Source: Pseudomonadota bacterium (GTDB lineage Bacteria; Pseudomonadota; Alphaproteobacteria; Rhodospirillales; Magnetospirillaceae). Taken from it: 47,303 nt of DNA. A program made the translations under genes and the position numbers. The notes below the pieces were generated by a model. That model was not told where the DNA came from and ran no database searches. It saw only the letters and a program-made list of their open reading frames with translations. Shown piece by piece: positions 44,911 to 47,303 of this stretch (position 1 is its first letter; every line of letters begins with the position of its first letter). The stretch is from positions 1 through 47,303 of the forward strand of contig JAJXUO010000022.1 of assembly GCA_021782815.1 (NCBI GenBank), read 5' to 3'.

Positions 44911-45182
44911 GAGCAGCCTCCAGGCGGGGGGGCGCCGCCGCCCGGCCATTTCCAGCAATGCATCAAGGCGGCCAGGCCGGTGCCGCCCAGGGCGAGACCG
45001 ATGCCCGAACCGAAATCGGCGGCATGGAAATCGTGATGGCCGACGGCAACGTCGAGATAAGCCAGCAGCAGGAATTCGATCACCGCCCCGAACGCCACCA
45101 CGACGTAGAGGGCGACCACCAGCGACAGCAGATCCACCGTGGGATCATGCCGGTTCAGCAAACGGGCGAGCCAGGCGCGCAT
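44907..45182 (-). CDS. Holin candidate (small two-helix membrane protein)
   Basis: 91 aa from the ATG at 45182 (GGGGGAGGGGGC just upstream). Basic N-terminus (MRAWLARLLNRHD), a long hydrophobic helix (LLSLVVALYVVVAFGAVIEFLLLAYLDV) and a second (GSGIGLALGGTGLAALMHCW), then a Gly/Pro tail. Size, helix count and location between an endolysin-like gene and the spanins fit a phage holin that forms lesions releasing the endolysin. No named holin family is recognised. It overlaps the upstream gene by 28 bp. Confidence 0.65.
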   Translation of the reverse strand: MRAWLARLLNRHDPTVDLLSLVVALYVVVAFGAVIEFLLLAYLDVAVGHHDFHAADFGSGIGLALGGTGLAALMHCWKWPGGGAPPPGGCS

Positions 45183-45649
45183 GCCCCCTCCCCCATGGCC
45201 GAACGCCAATTGCCGAGATAGGCCTCCACCGTGGCGGCGCCTTCGGGCGTGTTGTACCAGCGCTTGTAATAGGCGGCCTGGGCGGCGATATCGCCCGCCG
45301 CCGGCAGCGGCGCCGCCACCCGGGCATACAGCAGCCGGGCCATGGCGGCGGCGTAAAGCGGGTAGCTCAACAGATCCGAGGGCAGCGGCGCCCCATCCGG
45401 CAGCAGGGCCGTGACCCTGGCCGCCAGATCGGGGCGATAGGCCAGGAAATTCTCCCAGATGTCGTCATGGGTGGCCGGCTCCATCTGGAAATAGCCCAGG
45501 GCCGGACCGCCCGCCTGCGGAATGTTGCGCAGGCGGGATTCCTGCAAGGCGGTGCCCAGCAGCAGCTCCCGCGCCGCCGGGCCGTCGAGGTCCAGCGCCG
45601 TCAAAGCGGGCGCCACCACCTCGGCGAGGAAGCGTTCCGGCGTCATCAT
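45155..45649 (-). CDS. Endolysin candidate, lytic-transglycosylase-like
   Basis: 164 aa, ATG at 45649 overlapping the previous stop. No signal peptide, so export would need the holin. The segment TALQESRLRNIPQAGGPALGYFQMEP places a catalytic-type Glu37 before Ser, followed at about 18 residues by GYFQ (Gln55), the ES...GxxQ pattern of SLT/goose-type lysozymes. The rest is helical with conserved aromatics (YYKRWYNTPEG, AYLGNW). Cell-wall cleavage is inferred from this motif and from position next to the holin and spanins; I do not recognise a named family. Confidence 0.6.
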   Translation of the reverse strand: MMTPERFLAEVVAPALTALDLDGPAARELLLGTALQESRLRNIPQAGGPALGYFQMEPATHDDIWENFLAYRPDLAARVTALLPDGAPLPSDLLSYPLYAAAMARLLYARVAAPLPAAGDIAAQAAYYKRWYNTPEGAATVEAYLGNWRSAMGEGACAPGSPVC

Positions 45650-45981
45650 CGCAACGCCGCCTTCAACTGCTCGAACAGCGCGCCCAGGCTGCGTTCCACC
45701 GCCTGGCAGTCGGCATCGAAGAAAGCCAGGGCGGCGCGGTATTCGGCGGCCAGGGTTTTCAGGGCGTCGTGGCTGGCGCGCACGGCGTTCTGCGCCGCCA
45801 GATGCGCCGTGCGGGCGGCATCGGCGTCGGCGCGGATGAGATCCAGGCCGCGCGGCGCGGCGGCGGCCGGCGGCGGCGGCGGCGCGGCGGGCACGGCGAT
45901 GGGCTGGGTTTCGGGCAATCCGGTCATCAGGGATACTCCTTCCAATTTGAGCAACAGGGCATGCAGCAGACGGGCGAACAT
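45646..45981 (-). CDS. Phage-region coiled-coil protein, unknown function
   Basis: 111 aa from the ATG at 45981, which has AAGGAGG 8 nt upstream; an in-frame ATG at 45927 has its own GGAAGGAG and would give 93 aa. The N-terminal 18 residues (MFARLLHALLLKLEGVSL) are amphipathic. A Pro/Ala linker (PAAPPPPPAAAAP) precedes a helical region (about 55-110, ALKTLAAEYRAALAFF). Its stop overlaps the endolysin candidate's start. It directly follows an intrinsic terminator, so it may begin the lysis transcript. Function unknown. Confidence 0.55.
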   Translation of the reverse strand: MFARLLHALLLKLEGVSLMTGLPETQPIAVPAAPPPPPAAAAPRGLDLIRADADAARTAHLAAQNAVRASHDALKTLAAEYRAALAFFDADCQAVERSLGALFEQLKAALR

Positions 45982-46006
45982 CGGGATCGGCCTCCTTGCG
46001 GGCATG

Positions 46007-46034
46007 AAAAAGCCGCCCGGACGATCCGGACGGC
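46007..46034 (-). terminator. Intrinsic terminator inside the late cluster
   Basis: Minus strand: GCCGTCCGGA pairs with TCCGGGCGGC (46025-46034 with 46012-46021; one G-U), loop TCG, then TTTTT. It divides the tail-side genes from the lysis genes. Confidence 0.75.
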
Positions 46035-46060
46035 GGGAAAAAGCAGCGGGAAAAGCGGCG

Positions 46061-46480
46061 CTACAGCGGGCGCGGACAACTGCCGCAGTCGGGCAGCTCG
46101 CTGCCCAGATCCACCACGGCGCGCGACAGGCGCTCCAGCATCTGCCCCTGCTCCTTCAAGAGGGCCGCGGTTTCAAGGCCGTTGCGCTCCATGCCATCGG
46201 CGAAACGCTCCACCGAATCGCGCAAACCGGAGACGCTGGCCGTCAGTTCCAGCATGATCTGCTGGATCACCTGGCCGTAGGCATCCTTCAGCAGGCGGGG
46301 ATCGTCGGCGCCGTCGCCGCCGCGCCAGGGCCACCAGCGCCCCGACAGCAGGGCGGCGATCAGCACCAGGGCCAGCAGGGCGGCGATCTGGGTAGCGACG
46401 GGGGTAGCCTGCCAGGCGGCGACGAAATGATCGGCCACGGCGGCCCAGGGGCTGGCCTCGGCCCCGTTCAGGGCGGTCAC
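46061..46480 (-). CDS. Membrane-anchored coiled-coil phage protein
   Basis: 139 aa from a GTG at 46480, overlapping the upstream stop as GTGA. A soluble N-terminal stretch, one transmembrane helix (about 33-48, IAALLALVLIAALLSG) and a helical C-terminal domain (about 65-128, QIMLELTASVSGLRDSVERFADG) that ends in a Cys-pair tail (PDCGSCPRPL). No family is recognised. Longer in-frame reading upstream is antisense-like and overlaps the DUF4376 gene in another frame, so I reject it. Followed by an intrinsic terminator. Confidence 0.6.
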   Translation of the reverse strand: MTALNGAEASPWAAVADHFVAAWQATPVATQIAALLALVLIAALLSGRWWPWRGGDGADDPRLLKDAYGQVIQQIMLELTASVSGLRDSVERFADGMERNGLETAALLKEQGQMLERLSRAVVDLGSELPDCGSCPRPL

Positions 46481-46953
46481 GGCCACACGATGGCGGCCAC
46501 CAACGCCGGGGTGGCGGCCGCCGCCACCTCGGCGATCAGGGTGGCGAGCTGCTGCCGCTGCTTGTCGCGCCAGGCGATGAAGGCGGCGAGCACGGTTTGG
46601 GCCTGGGTCTGGGTATGGGCGACCAGCGACCAGACGTTGGCCGCGCTTTCGCACATCAACATGCCGCCACCGGCAGCCGCCGCCGTCTGGGCCAGATTGG
46701 CCTGATCGGTGGCGGCGGAGGGATAGGTGTAGGCCGCGCCCAGGGCGGCGGCGGAAAATCCGCCGGTAATGGCGGCGTCGCAGGCCGTTTTCAAGATCAC
46801 GGTCTGCGACGCCTGGGCCTGGGCGAGCAGATACGCCACCCAAAGAGCATCGGTCTCGGCCAGCTCTTCATATCCCGCCGTATCAACGGGTTGCGGACCG
46901 CCAAACACCGTCACCACCGCGCCGTTCTGAACAATCACATACCGCGTCATCAT
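46477..46953 (-). CDS. Tail-fibre-associated protein with DUF4376-like C-terminus
   Basis: 158 aa. N-terminus MMTRYVIVQNGAVVTVFGG is typical of phage tail-fibre assembly or tail-tip-associated proteins, and the C-terminal half (AYTYPSAATDQANL, then HTQTQAQTVLAAFIAWRDKQRQQLATLIAEV) resembles the DUF4376 pattern. It sits directly after the tail protein gene, where assembly chaperones are usually found. Its stop overlaps the next start. Family assignment is from recall and needs confirmation. Confidence 0.65.
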   Translation of the reverse strand: MMTRYVIVQNGAVVTVFGGPQPVDTAGYEELAETDALWVAYLLAQAQASQTVILKTACDAAITGGFSAAALGAAYTYPSAATDQANLAQTAAAAGGGMLMCESAANVWSLVAHTQTQAQTVLAAFIAWRDKQRQQLATLIAEVAAAATPALVAAIVWP

Positions 46954-46962
46954 GGCGTCTCC

Positions 46963-47303
46963 TTAAAAGGTGTAGCGCGATACATCCAGGCTCAAAGAGG
47001 ATGATCCGGTGATGCCGTAATAAATGGTCTGGGGGATGTAGAGGACGAGGTCGGAAAAGGGCCATCCTTCAGACCCCCCCGAAATACCCTGATTAAAATA
47101 CATCGCCCCCATCCCCCCCGAGGTGGAGGCGATGGAGGCCGTCATCGCCGTGGACGAGCCCGAGGAGAAATCGCCGCTGACCGATTTGGCGTTGTAAGGC
47201 ACCACGCTGCCGATCCCGACCGCCGTCAGCACGGTTGCGGTGCCGCCCGACAGGATTTGCGTGCGCGGAAACGCCACCATCCGGCCCTGTTGCACAAAGC
47301 CCG
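46963..47303 (-). CDS. C-terminal part of a phage tail protein (partial)
   Basis: The frame is open to the right edge of the window; codons before the GTG at 47295 continue (Gly-Phe-Val-Gln-Gln), so the gene probably starts outside. The visible 113 residues are Ser/Gly/Thr-rich with beta-strand character (SSGSSTAMTASIASTSGGM, DLVLYIPQTIYYGITGSSS) and no charge clusters, as in distal tail or fibre tips. Exact role is unknown. DUF4376 follows 9 bp later. Confidence 0.6.
   Translation of the reverse strand, partial: GFVQQGRMVAFPRTQILSGGTATVLTAVGIGSVVPYNAKSVSGDFSSGSSTAMTASIASTSGGMGAMYFNQGISGGSEGWPFSDLVLYIPQTIYYGITGSSSLSLDVSRYTF

Larger units (their letters stand above)
44328..47303 (-). mobile_element. 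Distal end of a prophage or phage-tail-like cluster (late/lysis genes)
   Basis: Nine overlapping minus-strand genes: a tail protein open at the right edge, DUF4376, a membrane coiled coil, a coiled coil, endolysin and holin candidates, and nested spanins. No integrase, capsid or terminase is inside the window, so prophage, tailocin and gene-transfer agent cannot be told apart. No attachment repeat was found. Confidence 0.75.

Noticed and set aside
46481-46843. N-terminal extension of the membrane coiled-coil gene
   Set aside because: Arg/Gly-rich shadow of the DUF4376 gene; the GTG at 46480 overlapping the stop is the better start.

Overview
The window is GC-rich chromosomal DNA from an alphaproteobacterium, most likely of the Rhodospirillales (Magnetospirillum/Rhodospirillum-like). 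The reasons are the high-GC codon use, a complete nuoA-N operon followed by birA-coaX-rnj (an alphaproteobacterial gene order), methylmalonyl-CoA epimerase, and an SHP/DHC/cytochrome b561 cluster. The assignment is inference; no 16S gene is present.

Layout. 1-5.5 kb: a DUF4862 protein, small unknowns, a lipoprotein, an AlkK-like acyl-CoA synthetase with a MerR regulator, and divergent erpA. 5.5-13.3 kb: a secreted HExxH protein, xthA, a hemerythrin-response regulator fusion behind ilvD, a small secreted Cys protein, and a STAS-chemoreceptor pair. 13.5-15.5 kb: an electron-transfer operon of cytochrome b561 fused to a diheme cytochrome, SHP and free DHC. 15.7-21.3 kb: a tightly overlapping Pqi operon (PqiA split in two, PqiB, PqiC) ending in an MscS-type channel. 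21.4-24.1 kb: a Bcr/CflA efflux pump, an Rrf2 regulator and an outer-membrane barrel. 24.1-42.5 kb, all minus strand: nuoABCDEFGHIJKLMN, a terminator, then birA, coaX, rnj, mce and tag. 42.7 kb: tRNA-Asp(GTC) with its own promoter. 43.2-44.3 kb: a membrane diguanylate cyclase. 44.3 kb to the right edge: the end of a phage-type late region (tail protein, DUF4376, coiled-coil proteins, endolysin candidate, holin candidate, nested Rz/Rz1 spanins).

The least conventional signal is a family of dispersed intergenic elements of about 100-150 bp (1-150, 1566-1667, 5321-5466, 22717-22828; possibly a fifth near 6240-6328). Each carries up to four short hairpins in the same order, joined by conserved linkers (GCCAAG or GGCAAG, then GCCCGSCGNNTGAGGG). 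The stems differ in sequence between copies but remain paired, and ACCAA/TTGGT bounds the element in three copies. This pattern of compensatory change suggests selection on a folded RNA or cruciform-like DNA. Copies lie at gene 3' ends, two of them between convergent genes.

Other points of interest are the O2/redox theme (hemerythrin-REC, SHP cluster, ErpA, Rrf2), the coupling of Pqi lipid-transport genes to a mechanosensitive channel, and a lysis cassette whose endolysin does not resemble the common families at first glance.
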